Source: Parapedobacter deserti (GTDB lineage Bacteria; Bacteroidota; Bacteroidia; Sphingobacteriales; Sphingobacteriaceae). From it: a stretch of DNA of 64,000 nt. Below are positions 16,109 to 25,849 of this stretch, one piece after another (the first letter of the stretch is position 1; every line of letters starts with the position of its first letter). The stretch spans positions 62,001-126,000 of the forward strand of contig NZ_JBHRTA010000061.1 in assembly GCF_042646065.1 (NCBI RefSeq), read 5' to 3'. The translations under genes and the position numbers were made by a program. The notes under the pieces are model-generated. The model had not been told where the DNA came from. It made no database searches and was given only the letters and a program-made list of their open reading frames with translations.

Positions 16109-17071
16109 TTAAAATAGGGATAAGCAGGCAAGATTGAACTCGCCCGAATAAATCGTATGCACATCGGTAGCGGTAAACCTGAAGTAGCGACCACTGGCGA
16201 AGGCTTGCGAAAAATGGCTTACCCAAACGTCTTTCACTTCACCTACCGGAAACGGGATATCCTCTACCACCAGCACTTGCTCCCAGTTTTCGCCATCATC
16301 GCTCAACTCCAGCGAAATTCCTTTCGGGAATCCCTGCGGCTCGGGATGCCATGGGTAATATTTCCGGTTCATGTAGGTAACGCCATGCACTTCTTTCCGT
16401 TCTTTCATGTCTACCACCACCCAGTGCGGGCCGGGCACCCCGAACTGGGTGATCCAATAGTTATCACCGTTTTCATTCAGCAGCGAATGGACATTGCCAT
16501 CCGGGCCGCCTTCCCACGGGTCGTGCGATGAAAAATCCATAACCGCCCACTGTGTATTGTCGTACCGGGTATAATCTTCCACATTGGGGATCAGGTCAAA
16601 TAGAAAATACGCCGTACTGTTTTCGTCCGCCTGGCCGTAGCTTCCGTCTAGCGGGCTGACGGTTATCGGCAACAGGTACTGCGCAAACGGCTCCAACTGC
16701 GAGACATCCACCACCAGCGATAGTGCTTCCGTGGTGTTTCTGCCCTTGCTGATCGTAGCGCGATCTGCCATGGTATAAGACGCTTCCGGAAGCAGCCGAA
16801 AACTTACTCCATTTTGGTCATTGTAATCATCAACCAATGCCTCGTCAACAGAAAAAGCGACGTTTACGTCCGACTTCGGTGGGGCAAAACCATTTACGCT
16901 GGCGCCATAGTACGACGTGTCGGAAGTCACATTGGCTGCGAGGACCTTTCTGGACAGCTGGTTGGCCTGCGGCATGTAGACAAACGTGTTTAAATCGACG
17001 TCGGCCAGCTCTTTTTCTTGGCAAGATGCCAACAGGCATACCACCATTATTGAATATAAAATGCGTATCAT
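16109..17071 (-). CDS. DUF1735 plus discoidin (F5/8 type C) surface lipoprotein
   Basis: A 320-residue lipoprotein (lipobox LLASC). Residues about 25-155 have the DUF1735 pattern with strands such as VAFSVDEALVDDYNDQNG and FAQYLLPITVSPL, as in SusE/BT_3987-like surface proteins. Residues about 165-320 form an F5/8 type C (discoidin) carbohydrate-binding fold: WAVMDFSSHDPWEGG, HWVVVDMKERKEVHGVTYMNR and FPKGISLELSDDGENWEQV. The role is likely surface glycan binding alongside SusD. It lies 15 bases after the SusD stop and 15 bases before the propeller protein. Confidence 0.82.
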   Translation of the reverse strand: MIRILYSIMVVCLLASCQEKELADVDLNTFVYMPQANQLSRKVLAANVTSDTSYYGASVNGFAPPKSDVNVAFSVDEALVDDYNDQNGVSFRLLPEASYTMADRATISKGRNTTEALSLVVDVSQLEPFAQYLLPITVSPLDGSYGQADENSTAYFLFDLIPNVEDYTRYDNTQWAVMDFSSHDPWEGGPDGNVHSLLNENGDNYWITQFGVPGPHWVVVDMKERKEVHGVTYMNRKYYPWHPEPQGFPKGISLELSDDGENWEQVLVVEDIPFPVGEVKDVWVSHFSQAFASGRYFRFTATDVHTIYSGEFNLACLSLF

Positions 17072-17086
17072 AATGTGTAGAAATGT

Positions 17087-18772
17087 TTACCAGCCAGGGT
17101 TTTGTTGCCACTGGCCATTCAATTTGTCTATTTCGCCCTGAGGAATAGGAAGCAAATGGTGTTTCTCTTCAAACACCCTGTTTTGCCATACCGGATACGT
17201 AAAAACTCCGCTTGCGCTCACATTGACCTTGCGCACAATGCCGCTGTTCACGGCAGGCCCTATTTCCCACCTTCGGATATCCCAGAACCTGTGCGACTCA
17301 AAGGCAAACTCCACCTTTTTTTCGTTTCTGATCCGCTCGCGCATCTCGCGCTGGGTAAGGTTGCCGGGCAGATCAATCATGCCTACGCGTTGCCGGATCT
17401 TGTTTAGGGATTCGTACACAGCTGCCGGAGGATGGTCGCCACTTTCGTTCAATGCCTCTGCGTAGTTCAGGTAAAGCTCAGCCAACCGGAACAACGCATA
17501 TCGCTTGGTGTAACCGCCTGTTTCGTTGATCAGGTCTCGATCGGGGATAGCGTATTTTTTCCAAAAGTAGTTGATCCTGGGCCTATCCGTGGCATAATCC
17601 AATCCACCGGGAGCGAAATTAACCATCCTTCCCTTATAGGTGTCGCCATGGAAGCCGATGGTCTGGTAAAACCGCGGGTCCCTGTCTTCATAAGGCGATG
17701 CCGGATCAAAGCCGGAATTTGGATTCGGAATCGGTTGGTTGTTGTCGTTGTAGCCCAATACGGGAAGTTCTCCATTTCGCATTTCATACGAATCAACCAA
17801 TCCCTGCAACGGCGACTCGCCATACCAGCCACCGTACCCCAATGTGCCCGTGTAAAAATCCCAATACCCTCCGTCATAATCAAAACTCGTGCGCCCGGAC
17901 GACCAAATGACTTCTTCGTTACTTTCTTCGAGAAAAATACGTTCATAAGATTTCAGGCCGTCTACCTCGCCCATTGAAAGGCGATACCCGTTTGCTTCGG
18001 CAAAGTCAATGGCTTCTTTGCTTACGGTTGCCGCCAGTGCGTAGCGCTGTTTATCGCCCGTCGGGTTGAACAGCGGCGAGGCATGGTACAGGCAGAGGCG
18101 CGAGAGCAGCGCTTTCATCGCCAGCGAAGTTGCCCGGCCATATTCGGATGGCTCGTGCCGGGCTGGCAGCAACGGGATAGCCCGTTCGATATCGGCTTTG
18201 ATAAACGCAACGACATCATCTACGGCACTGCGTTGGAAGAAGATCTCCTCGCCGCCCGGATCGAGGGACCGTTCGATGAGCGGCAGTTCGCCATGCATCC
18301 TAAACAGTTCGAAGTAGTAGTAGGCCCTTAAGGCAAAAGCTTCACCGATAATACGGTTTTTCCGTGTGGGGTTCGTGGCAGGAATCAGCTCCTGGTTTTC
18401 AATAAGGATATTTGTACGCCGGATGGCATTGAAGTAGTCCGTCCAACGATAGGATAGCGGTGAGAAACTGGCACTCCAGTTACCGATGGTCATATCGATC
18501 GAAGAGCCGGGCCACTCCGTCCACATGTTTGCAGAAAGGTCGCTGGCGGCATCCAGGCTGTAAAACCCTTGGTTGTTCAATGTCGGCGTGAGCAGCGATG
18601 GCAGTTGTACATAAATATTGTTTAGGAAGGCCTCGGTATTGTCGATGTTGCTAAACACCTCCTCCTTTGAGATAAAATCACTGGGCGCCCGGTCCAGAAA
18701 GTCTTTCTGGCAGGCCCCAAAGCATACCGTTGCGATCAATAGCATGGCATACATGTATTTTAGCATATTCAT
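17087..18772 (-). CDS. SusD/RagB family nutrient-binding lipoprotein
   Basis: A 561-residue SusD homologue with a lipoprotein signal ending FGAC and the family export-like start CQKDFLDRAPSD. Tetratricopeptide-like helices follow (IIGEAFALRAYYYFELFRMHG), and near the C-terminus come RLAELYLNYAEALNESGD and HRFWDIRRW, then the usual end HLLPIPQGEIDKLNGQWQQN. SusD caps the SusC channel and binds the substrate at the cell surface. It is 12 bases downstream of the SusC stop. The paired SusC has an STN domain, so this is a sigma-regulated system. Ligand unknown. Confidence 0.95.
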   Translation of the reverse strand: MNMLKYMYAMLLIATVCFGACQKDFLDRAPSDFISKEEVFSNIDNTEAFLNNIYVQLPSLLTPTLNNQGFYSLDAASDLSANMWTEWPGSSIDMTIGNWSASFSPLSYRWTDYFNAIRRTNILIENQELIPATNPTRKNRIIGEAFALRAYYYFELFRMHGELPLIERSLDPGGEEIFFQRSAVDDVVAFIKADIERAIPLLPARHEPSEYGRATSLAMKALLSRLCLYHASPLFNPTGDKQRYALAATVSKEAIDFAEANGYRLSMGEVDGLKSYERIFLEESNEEVIWSSGRTSFDYDGGYWDFYTGTLGYGGWYGESPLQGLVDSYEMRNGELPVLGYNDNNQPIPNPNSGFDPASPYEDRDPRFYQTIGFHGDTYKGRMVNFAPGGLDYATDRPRINYFWKKYAIPDRDLINETGGYTKRYALFRLAELYLNYAEALNESGDHPPAAVYESLNKIRQRVGMIDLPGNLTQREMRERIRNEKKVEFAFESHRFWDIRRWEIGPAVNSGIVRKVNVSASGVFTYPVWQNRVFEEKHHLLPIPQGEIDKLNGQWQQNPGW

Positions 18773-18784
18773 TGTTGCAGTTTT

Positions 18785-21700
18785 TTAAATTCCCAGATTC
18801 AATCCAAAATTGATGACCCGCTGTACGGGGTATACGAATGCGCCGCCGTTGGTTTCAGGGTCTCTGTCTTTCACCCACGCGTTATCCCACATGGCCAGGT
18901 TCTGGCCGTTCAGGAAGAAGCGGACATGTTTCAGCTTTACCCTGTTGACAAGCGCTGACGGCAGCGTGTAGCCGATTTCCGCATTTCTGAGCTTCATGTA
19001 GTCCGATGGGCGCACCCAAAAATCCGAAAGCAGCTCGTTGTTGGATGATGTTTTGGCCACGGGCATCAGCGCGCCGTCGCCCAATTCTTCGGTCCAGGTG
19101 TAGTTGGCCAGCGGATCTGCCGTGCGCGGCCTGCTGAATTTCAGCGTCCCCAAGGCGCCGTTCAGCAGCAGGCTGGCATCAAACCCCTTGTAATCGAAGC
19201 CCAAGGATAAGCCCATCATGTAGTTCGGTATGTTATGCACCTGGATCGGCACGCGGTCAAAAGGATCGACCACGCCATCGCCGTTGATATCCATGAACTT
19301 CAGGTCGCCCGGAATATTTTTATTATCGAAGTTTTGTTTTGGGCTGATCAGCACATCATGCTCGTCTTTAAAAAATCCGATGGCTCGGTATCCCAGCTGA
19401 TACCCTACCGGATAGCCGATGAGGTTTTGGTAGGGGTAAGCGGGGTTCGGCTGGTCGTTTTTCAACACCTCGTTCTGAGTATAGGTAAAGGTAAAATTGG
19501 AGAATACCCTTAGGTCGCCCAACCGCTTTTGGTACCTCAGCTCCATATCCATGCCGCGGTTTCTGACCTCGCCGCTGTTTCGGGGCGCAAGGTTGGCGAT
19601 ACCCACGTAAGCCGGTATTGTGCCGGGGTAGGTGAGTATGTCGGTGCGGTGTTCTTGAAACACGTCAAAAACGAGGTAGAGCGAATTGCGCAGCACCGCG
19701 GTCTCGAATCCGATATTCGCTTTCCGCGCCTTTTCCCACGTCACGAAACCATTGCCTACCCGCCCTTCCGTAAAGCCCGGCTTTGTTGCATTGTTGACGC
19801 CGATCCGGTATCCCCCTGCGTTGGCATAGTCAGATAGGTACAACCACCGGTCGTTGCCGCTTTTGTCATTTCCCACTATACCGAAGGATCCGCGTATTTT
19901 TAGGTAATCGACGAAGCTTTCCGCTGGAAAAAACGCTTCATCACTGACAATCCATCCTGCAGAAGCGCTCGGAAAGAAGCCATACCTGCGATCGGGCGGG
20001 AAATTTTCCGACCCGTTATAGGCAAAGTTCAACTCTGCGTAATACCTCGACTTGAAATTGTACGTTGTCCGCGCGCTTATCCCCTGGTAAGCATAAGGGA
20101 GTTCGTCATTCAACACGCGGAGCGTCCTGTTGCCCATCAACTGAGCTCCCAGCGTATGGTCGCCAAGCTGTGTATCATACACGAGGCGCAGGTCGAGGTA
20201 GTTGGTGCGCTCAATGGAGCTTGTACCGCTGGTATTGATCCGGCTTTCCCGCATCTGCCGTTGATAAACTTCATTGCCCACATTGTCATACCCGCGATAC
20301 CAGTAGGTGTCAAAATCTTGTATCCGCGAAGTGCCCTTGAAATTATTGTTTTCGAAGCTAAAATTGCCCCTTGCGCTCAACCCCGGTACAATGAAATCCA
20401 GTTTGTGCTGTGCGGACAGCGTGCCGTACATCACGTTGGTGAAATTGCTGTAGTAGCCGTGCTGGGTAACCGCACCATAGGGATTTGTCCAGAACGGGAT
20501 TTCCACGTTGCTCGCGGCGCCCAAGGTACCATCGGGATTAAAAACCGGCATGGCATAAGGCAGCATGCCACTCAAGTCGGAAAAGACCTTGTTAAACCCT
20601 TGGCCGGGGCCTACCCGTTTCTCCAGGCGCCCCGCCAGATCGACCTGCACGGTAAGCAGCTTGGTGGCCTCTATATCTACATTCGACCGGAAGTTGTACC
20701 GATCGTACGTGGATTTTACGCCGTAGTTCTCGAAAAAGATATCGTCGTACTTCAACAGGGTGCCCTGGTTGAGGTATGACCCCGAAACAAAATAGCGTAC
20801 CCTGCTTGTGCTGCCGCTGATATTGAGGTTTTGCATGAACTGCGGCGTGTTTGAACGCAAAATTTCGTCAAACCAATTCACGTTGGGGTAGAGGTAAGGC
20901 GATAAGTTGTTCTGTACAATGTGGAGCGCCTCATCATCAAACCGCGGGCTATTTCCATTATTTATATCCACCTTATTTGAGTACAACGCCAGCTCGTAAG
21001 AAGTCATATTCTTAGGCAGCCGCACGGGCGCTTGCAGGGCATACTGAGAAGTGGCGTTTATCTGCGGTGTTTCGTTCACCTTGCCGCGTTTGGTCGTGAC
21101 CACCACCACCCCATTGGCTCCCTGTATGCCATACAGCGCAGATGAGGTTGCATCTTTGAGTATGCTGATAGATTCGACTTCATTAGGGTCGATGTTGCTG
21201 AAACTTTCGGCGCTCCTCGGCAGGCCATCTATCACAATCAGCGGGGCGGTATTGCCGCCGTACGTGCTGATGCCGCGAATATAAAGCTGTGCCGCATCAT
21301 TGCCGGGCTGGCCCGAATTCTGAACGGAGATCAACCCCGGCAACCTGCCGGCCAATGCATTATTGAGGTTGGCAACCGGGCTTTGTTTCAATTCCTTGGT
21401 TTGGATTGTCGCCACCGATCCGGTAACCGATCGCTTGGACTGGGTGATGTTCATCCCTACGACCACCACCTCGTCCAGATCGCTGATGGCGAAATCCATG
21501 CGGATGTCGAGCGTCGTTTGGTTGCTGACGGGTTGTTCTACGGTTTCAAATCCGATATTGGTAAAAACCAGCACTGCGCTATCGTCGGAAACGCTGATTT
21601 GGTATCGGCCATCTTCATTGGTGGTTACTGCCGCCGCTTTTCCCTTCACGGTAACGGTTACCCCCGCTACCGGGTTACCTGCCTCATCGACTACCTGCCC

Positions 21701-22117
21701 GGAAACGATCCGGTCCTGACTTCGCGATCTGCTTTCGGGCACTCTCGGTGTGGGCAGGGCTTTGATTACAATGGTCTTTCCTTTTTTGGTGTAATTGAAT
21801 GGTGTGGCTGCGAATAGCTTTTTCAACGCCTCATCCAATGCGGCGTCTTTTATTTCGATGGTGACGGGTTCAGCCTGTTGTATGCTCTCGTCATCGTACA
21901 AAAAATAAAAGCCACTCTGCCCGGCTATTTTATCAAGCACGTGGATTAATGCGCTACGCTTTTCTGACAACGTGATGGTTTGGGCAGCAGCACCTACAGC
22001 AAGCACCTGAAAGACACTGGTTAAAAGCGAAAATACGCTTAAGTTCATCAACAAAAAGGTTTTTTTTATGCCGTGCGATGGCGGGCATAAAATTTTAGTA
22101 ATAAAAATTTTATACAT
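18785..22117 (-). CDS. SusC/RagA TonB-dependent transporter with STN signalling domain
   Basis: An 1110-residue outer-membrane protein. A signal segment (about 20-45) is followed by an STN domain (about 48-115, SEKRSALIHVLDKIAGQSGF), a carboxypeptidase-like regulatory domain (VSGQVVDEAGNPVAGVTV), the plug with DEVVVVGMNITQSKRSVTG and IRGISTYGG, and a 22-strand-type barrel ending RVINFGLNLGI. The STN domain contacts a FecR anti-sigma factor across the periplasm, matching the FecR and sigma genes directly upstream. It should import oligosaccharides or peptides with TonB energy. The long upstream signal start is kept because SusC proteins often open with MYK-type leaders. Confidence 0.96.
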   Translation of the reverse strand: MYKIFITKILCPPSHGIKKTFLLMNLSVFSLLTSVFQVLAVGAAAQTITLSEKRSALIHVLDKIAGQSGFYFLYDDESIQQAEPVTIEIKDAALDEALKKLFAATPFNYTKKGKTIVIKALPTPRVPESRSRSQDRIVSGQVVDEAGNPVAGVTVTVKGKAAAVTTNEDGRYQISVSDDSAVLVFTNIGFETVEQPVSNQTTLDIRMDFAISDLDEVVVVGMNITQSKRSVTGSVATIQTKELKQSPVANLNNALAGRLPGLISVQNSGQPGNDAAQLYIRGISTYGGNTAPLIVIDGLPRSAESFSNIDPNEVESISILKDATSSALYGIQGANGVVVVTTKRGKVNETPQINATSQYALQAPVRLPKNMTSYELALYSNKVDINNGNSPRFDDEALHIVQNNLSPYLYPNVNWFDEILRSNTPQFMQNLNISGSTSRVRYFVSGSYLNQGTLLKYDDIFFENYGVKSTYDRYNFRSNVDIEATKLLTVQVDLAGRLEKRVGPGQGFNKVFSDLSGMLPYAMPVFNPDGTLGAASNVEIPFWTNPYGAVTQHGYYSNFTNVMYGTLSAQHKLDFIVPGLSARGNFSFENNNFKGTSRIQDFDTYWYRGYDNVGNEVYQRQMRESRINTSGTSSIERTNYLDLRLVYDTQLGDHTLGAQLMGNRTLRVLNDELPYAYQGISARTTYNFKSRYYAELNFAYNGSENFPPDRRYGFFPSASAGWIVSDEAFFPAESFVDYLKIRGSFGIVGNDKSGNDRWLYLSDYANAGGYRIGVNNATKPGFTEGRVGNGFVTWEKARKANIGFETAVLRNSLYLVFDVFQEHRTDILTYPGTIPAYVGIANLAPRNSGEVRNRGMDMELRYQKRLGDLRVFSNFTFTYTQNEVLKNDQPNPAYPYQNLIGYPVGYQLGYRAIGFFKDEHDVLISPKQNFDNKNIPGDLKFMDINGDGVVDPFDRVPIQVHNIPNYMMGLSLGFDYKGFDASLLLNGALGTLKFSRPRTADPLANYTWTEELGDGALMPVAKTSSNNELLSDFWVRPSDYMKLRNAEIGYTLPSALVNRVKLKHVRFFLNGQNLAMWDNAWVKDRDPETNGGAFVYPVQRVINFGLNLGI

Positions 22118-22180
22118 TTGACAGTCTTTGGATAGTTCTCTCTACATGTGATAAGCACTTGGGGTGAGCCAAAGCAATCC

Positions 22181-22207
22181 GGAATCCTGATCACGACTCA
22201 GGGTTCC
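22181..22207. terminator. Hairpin between FecR and SusC genes
   Basis: Arms GGAATCCTGA and TCAGGGTTCC (one G-T pair) with a seven-base loop, in the leader between the FecR gene and the SusC gene. No T tract follows on the minus strand, so partial termination or mRNA stability control is more likely than a full stop. Confidence 0.45.
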
Positions 22208-22310
22208 GCTTTTGCGCTCGGCCGCCCGTCAAGGTACTGAACAGTCTTTCTTGGGGTTTTCTCTCTTCATGGTTTTCTAATTAATTATCTGATTATTTTG
22301 GTTAAGCAAC

Positions 22311-23468
22311 CTATTTCGATTTAACGACTATGGTTTTTCCATTTAGCACGAACCGCACCCTGTCGGTCAGTGCCAGTGTTTCCAACATTTCATGTATATG
22401 GGCATACCGGGATACTGTGCCGCTGAAGCTTCGGTTAGCAATATCCCCTTCAAACACCACCTCCACGTCGTACCACCGGGCTACCTGGCGCATAATATCG
22501 CCGAGTTTTTCGCTTCGGAATGCGAAAAGCCCGTCGCGCCATGCCACATCCGTAGTTACATCGGCCATGTTCTTTGTCAATCGCCCGCCCACCAAACGGG
22601 CCTGTTCCGACGGTGAAAGCACCACGGATACCGGCTCGCCGAATAGATTCGACGAGACGCTCACCTTCCCTTCTACCAACGTTGTTCTTGTCTCCTCTTC
22701 ATCGCGGTAGCTAGCGATGTTGAATGCCGTACCCAGTACGACCACCTCTTGCCGCTCGTTTACTACCCGAAAGGGTCTACGGCTGTCTTTTTCCACCTCA
22801 AAATACCCTTCGCCATCCAGCTCTACCACACGCTCTGCACCGTCAAACCGCGACGGGTACTTCAACGTTGAAGCCGCGTTGAGCCATACCCGGCTACCAT
22901 CGGGCAGGGTTACCTGATAGGTACCACCCCGTGGCGTAGCCAACGACATCCAAACGGTGCCCCCACCTTTTTGCGCTATTGCCCCGGCTCCCTCAACAGC
23001 CGTACCGTCTGTATAAACAACCTCGTTACCCACCTTTATTCCGTTTTGCGCCTCACTTAGGGCTACCGTGCGCCCATCGGCCAAGGTAAGGGTGGCACGG
23101 TTGCCACCGGGGGCGATTGTTGTCACTGCAAGTTCTTGGTGGTTGCCCTCATTAAGCCATGGCCAGCCCCATATGCCCACTGCCAGGGCAAGTACCACTG
23201 CCGCCGCATAAGGCCACAGCCGATAGACTATGGGCTTGCGTTTCGGCGCCCCGATCATACCGCGGAGTTTTTCGAGGTTATCTGTCGTAGCAAACGGCAC
23301 CTTGCTTCCTTTCCGCCCGCCCTGGAGCGAATCAAGTTCCTGTTCAATCAACCGCACGATCTCCGCATCCCCTTCCGGGCCGGAAAAAAAGTCGATCAAG
23401 CGTTCGGCCTCTTCGGGGGAACAATGCCCCGTCAAGAATTTTCGGAAAAGTGCGTCAATACGTTGCAT
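22311..23468 (-). CDS. FecR-family anti-sigma factor
   Basis: A 385-residue inner-membrane regulator. The cytoplasmic N-terminal part holds the sigma factor, one membrane helix lies near residues 83-106 (YAAAVVLALAVGIWGW), and the periplasmic part has the FecR core (LPDGSRVWLNAASTLKYPSR and GEGYFEVEKD, VLGTAFNIASY) followed by a C-terminal DUF4974-type domain (DIMRQVARWYDVEVVFEG). It transmits substrate binding from the SusC STN domain to the ECF sigma factor. It sits between sigma and SusC, as in the canonical FecI-FecR-FecA arrangement. Confidence 0.95.
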   Translation of the reverse strand: MQRIDALFRKFLTGHCSPEEAERLIDFFSGPEGDAEIVRLIEQELDSLQGGRKGSKVPFATTDNLEKLRGMIGAPKRKPIVYRLWPYAAAVVLALAVGIWGWPWLNEGNHQELAVTTIAPGGNRATLTLADGRTVALSEAQNGIKVGNEVVYTDGTAVEGAGAIAQKGGGTVWMSLATPRGGTYQVTLPDGSRVWLNAASTLKYPSRFDGAERVVELDGEGYFEVEKDSRRPFRVVNERQEVVVLGTAFNIASYRDEEETRTTLVEGKVSVSSNLFGEPVSVVLSPSEQARLVGGRLTKNMADVTTDVAWRDGLFAFRSEKLGDIMRQVARWYDVEVVFEGDIANRSFSGTVSRYAHIHEMLETLALTDRVRFVLNGKTIVVKSK

Positions 23469-23548
23469 GTTGATGGTCTATTACCATGGTCCTTTATTAA
23501 CGTATTCGATAGCCAAGTGGAAAGTCTATGCTGAGGTAGCTTTTTTTT

Positions 23549-24142
23549 TCAAAATTTCTCAGAAAGCTGGTTTATCAACAACACGAATAAGCCAATTTTC
23601 AAGATGTCCCCCTTCAGCTCCGCCTTCAGGGAGCGCATTGCCTTGGCCATGTGGTCTTTTACGGTGCCGACGGTTATGCCCAACTCTTCCGCCACGGCTA
23701 GGTAACTTTTGCCTTCCAGCTTGCACCGCCGGAAGATCGCTTGTCGCTGGGGAGGCAGTTTGGCGATGGCTGCTTCCACAGCCGCCTGCGCTTCTTTGTA
23801 ATCCAACAGGTCGTTTATCGGATCGTAATGTGCGGTGGCGTGTTGCATAAGTTGCTCACGGAGCCGGCCATCGCGCAGGCTTTTGCGGTAATAATCAATA
23901 GCCGCGCTCCTCGCTTTCCGCAACAAAACCGCCTCGACCGGCACCGATGTATCCATCGTTTCCCGTTGTTGCCAAAGCTGTAGGAAAATATCGTTTACGA
24001 GCTCTTCGGCCGCCGCCGCATCGTGCACCAGCACCAGTATGCGGTTGAAAATCAACTCGGCATAGCGCACATAGAGCTGCTCCAACGCCAGTTGGCTGCC
24101 ATTTTGTAACGCAACAAGGATATTGGGCGGCAGTTCATGCAT
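23549..24142 (-). CDS. ECF RNA polymerase sigma factor (SusC/FecR-linked)
   Basis: A 197-residue sigma-70-like factor: region 2 (ALEQLYVRYAELIFNRILVL and EELVNDIFLQLW) and region 4 with a helix-turn-helix (YLAVAEELGITVGTVKDHMAKAM). The C-terminus ends in a short hydrophobic tail (ILKIGLFVLLINQL), common in Bacteroidota FecI-like factors. The ATG at 24142 is chosen since a TAnnTTTG element at 24173-24180 would put transcription start downstream of the alternative upstream start at 24175. It should direct transcription of the SusC operon when FecR is relieved. Confidence 0.92.
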   Translation of the reverse strand: MHELPPNILVALQNGSQLALEQLYVRYAELIFNRILVLVHDAAAAEELVNDIFLQLWQQRETMDTSVPVEAVLLRKARSAAIDYYRKSLRDGRLREQLMQHATAHYDPINDLLDYKEAQAAVEAAIAKLPPQRQAIFRRCKLEGKSYLAVAEELGITVGTVKDHMAKAMRSLKAELKGDILKIGLFVLLINQLSEKF

Positions 24143-24172
24143 CAGGCTATTCGTCTTTATAATCAGCGGCCA

Positions 24173-24180
24173 CAAAGCTA
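24173..24180 (-). promoter_or_regulatory. -7 promoter element of the sigma/FecR genes
   Basis: On the minus strand the sequence reads TAGCTTTG, a full match to TAnnTTTG, 31 bases before the chosen sigma ATG. No strong TTTG is visible at the -33 position. Confidence 0.55.
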
Positions 24181-24275
24181 CATCTTTTTCGGGAAACGCG
24201 CTTGGCTACCAGCCGGGCAGGAAGCCCCGGAAATCAAAGCCCCCCACAATCTGCTGACCCTTATCCGCCATTCGG

Positions 24276-25421
24276 TTAGCTCGATGAGCCATTAAAACTG
24301 AGCCCCAATTTGAAAAGTTCTAATGCCGCATCCTTCGTCTTTTGATCCGGTTGTTTCCCCGCTTGGTAGTTTCGATCCACACGGCCGAAATAGAGGTCCA
24401 TTTTTTTCAAACCATATTCCGCTTCCAGCTCTCGCCATTGGGCAGGCTGCAGGCACACCATCCATTGGTAAGCATGGTGAGGCTCGCTCAACAATTTGCA
24501 ATGGCGGAGTTGATAATCCGGCATCAGCAACAAGGATAGCTCGCCCATCATCTCATTAATTGTCGCTATGGCTTCCGGGTGCCGAACGCGGACTTTGCGA
24601 GACTTGTACGCCATTTCCAGGTAGGTGCCGTCTTCGAAATCAGGGACATCACGGATTGTGATATGCCCTGTCTTTACCAATGAATTTACGCGTGCCAGCA
24701 TCGCCTCGTAGCCATAGGGCGGCAATACCCGAAAGATGTAGGGATCCGGAATTTGATGGATCGGCCGTGAGAACGCGTCTGGCGCTATCCCGAGATATTT
24801 TTCCATCCCCTCTTTCCACAAGAGCGGCAATGCCTCGCGGAAGCGGCTGAGGAAGGACTCATCGGAAAACTTCTTCCTGAAATGCTCCAACTCCACCATG
24901 TCTTTTTGAATTGACGATAGCATTTCGTCAATTTTTTCTTCGGTCACCAGCGGTTTTACAGTCTTGGCTAATAGGAACAGCATTACCGAAAATAAGAGCA
25001 ACACCGGAAAATACACGTATGCCCAATGTGTCGCGGCGATTTCGATAGGCAAATCCGGTCGTTCTTCAAAAGACAGCATCAGCGGGAAAATAAGCATGTG
25101 GAAGCAAACTCCAGATATCAGCAATGGGATAGCTGTTTGGAGCCAGAGCTTGCGGTACCACGCCATATCGATCATCTGATAGATTTTTGCGTACCGGTAA
25201 ATCTTTTCATTCGCCCATACCAAGCCTGCATAAGCCACGGCCCCCACGCCATAGAACCAATTGTCCGGAACATACGGCTTTGGCGAAACAGTCCACACCA
25301 GCCATGCAAAAAGAAAGAATAAGAAAGTGGTGAATGCTATCGTAAACGGGAAACGCGGAGATAGTACTGAGCCCGGCATAAAGGAGAGCCAGAAATTCTT
25401 GAAATACGGTTTACTTCTCAC
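24276..25421 (-). CDS. Four-helix membrane protein with cytoplasmic C-terminal domain, unknown
   Basis: A 381-residue protein not assigned to a family. Four hydrophobic helices are visible near residues 27-47, 55-70, 92-115 and 132-152. They are followed by a charged helical segment (EEKIDEMLSSIQKDMVELEHFRKKF, given in part) and a soluble domain of about 200 residues with IPDPYIFRVLPPYGYEAMLARVN and a repeated winged-helix-like feel near MLARVNSLVKTGHITIRDVP. The layout resembles a membrane-anchored sensor or regulator. It is 134 bases upstream of the sigma gene on the same strand but separated by that gene's own promoter, so a link to the locus is uncertain. Confidence 0.6.
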   Translation of the reverse strand: MRSKPYFKNFWLSFMPGSVLSPRFPFTIAFTTFLFFLFAWLVWTVSPKPYVPDNWFYGVGAVAYAGLVWANEKIYRYAKIYQMIDMAWYRKLWLQTAIPLLISGVCFHMLIFPLMLSFEERPDLPIEIAATHWAYVYFPVLLLFSVMLFLLAKTVKPLVTEEKIDEMLSSIQKDMVELEHFRKKFSDESFLSRFREALPLLWKEGMEKYLGIAPDAFSRPIHQIPDPYIFRVLPPYGYEAMLARVNSLVKTGHITIRDVPDFEDGTYLEMAYKSRKVRVRHPEAIATINEMMGELSLLLMPDYQLRHCKLLSEPHHAYQWMVCLQPAQWRELEAEYGLKKMDLYFGRVDRNYQAGKQPDQKTKDAALELFKLGLSFNGSSS

Positions 25422-25608
25422 AGGTTAGTCAGTGATTAGATGAAAAAAATGGTTATCGATAAGCGATTATATAAAAAAAATTTGATTTGGCAACGTATCG
25501 CTCACGCACATACCCACAGCGCCGCCGTTTGTTAGCCACGGAATGCTGTAGCCAAAATAACCAACTATGCCGTAGCCAAAATCACCTAACTGCCCCTCAG
25601 GCTTGCCC

Positions 25609-25616
25609 TACATTTG
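25609..25616 (+). promoter_or_regulatory. -7 promoter element next to a small ORF
   Basis: TACATTTG matches TAnnTTTG and ends five bases before an ATG at 25622, as in the Smr and Vsr genes of this window. It probably drives the small ORF and the MauE fusion gene. Confidence 0.45.
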
Positions 25617-25621
25617 CCTGT

Positions 25622-25765
25622 ATGAAGCAGGCAATACATACCAACGAAGTTATGGCACAAGAAAAACACGAGTGGTTCTATGTTGAGCTACCATGCGATA
25701 GTCATTTGCCAGAAGAAGATTTTCAAACGGCTAAACAGGAAGGAGGTGAGACTATGGGACCATGA
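25622..25765 (+). CDS. Small ORF upstream of MauE fusion gene, 47 aa
   Basis: A 47-residue acidic frame (MKQAIHTNEVMAQEKHEWFY...) that begins five bases after a -7 promoter element and ends about 85 bases before the MauE fusion gene. No family recognised; it may be a leader peptide, a small regulatory protein, or an unused frame. The promoter position is the main support. Confidence 0.35.
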   Translation: MKQAIHTNEVMAQEKHEWFYVELPCDSHLPEEDFQTAKQEGGETMGP

Positions 25766-25849
25766 TCTGAAAGCGCAACACTTCCGGTTAAACACCGGGA
25801 TGCGCAATCAAATCGGTGAGGAATCAATGATTAAGTCAAAGCAATAGCA

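Noticed and set aside
20156..20779. 207-aa frame opposite the SusC gene
   Set aside because: Antisense shadow in a long beta-barrel gene.
24276..25421. Histidine kinase
   Set aside because: Four membrane helices are present, but there are no H-box or N/G-box ATPase motifs in the cytoplasmic part.
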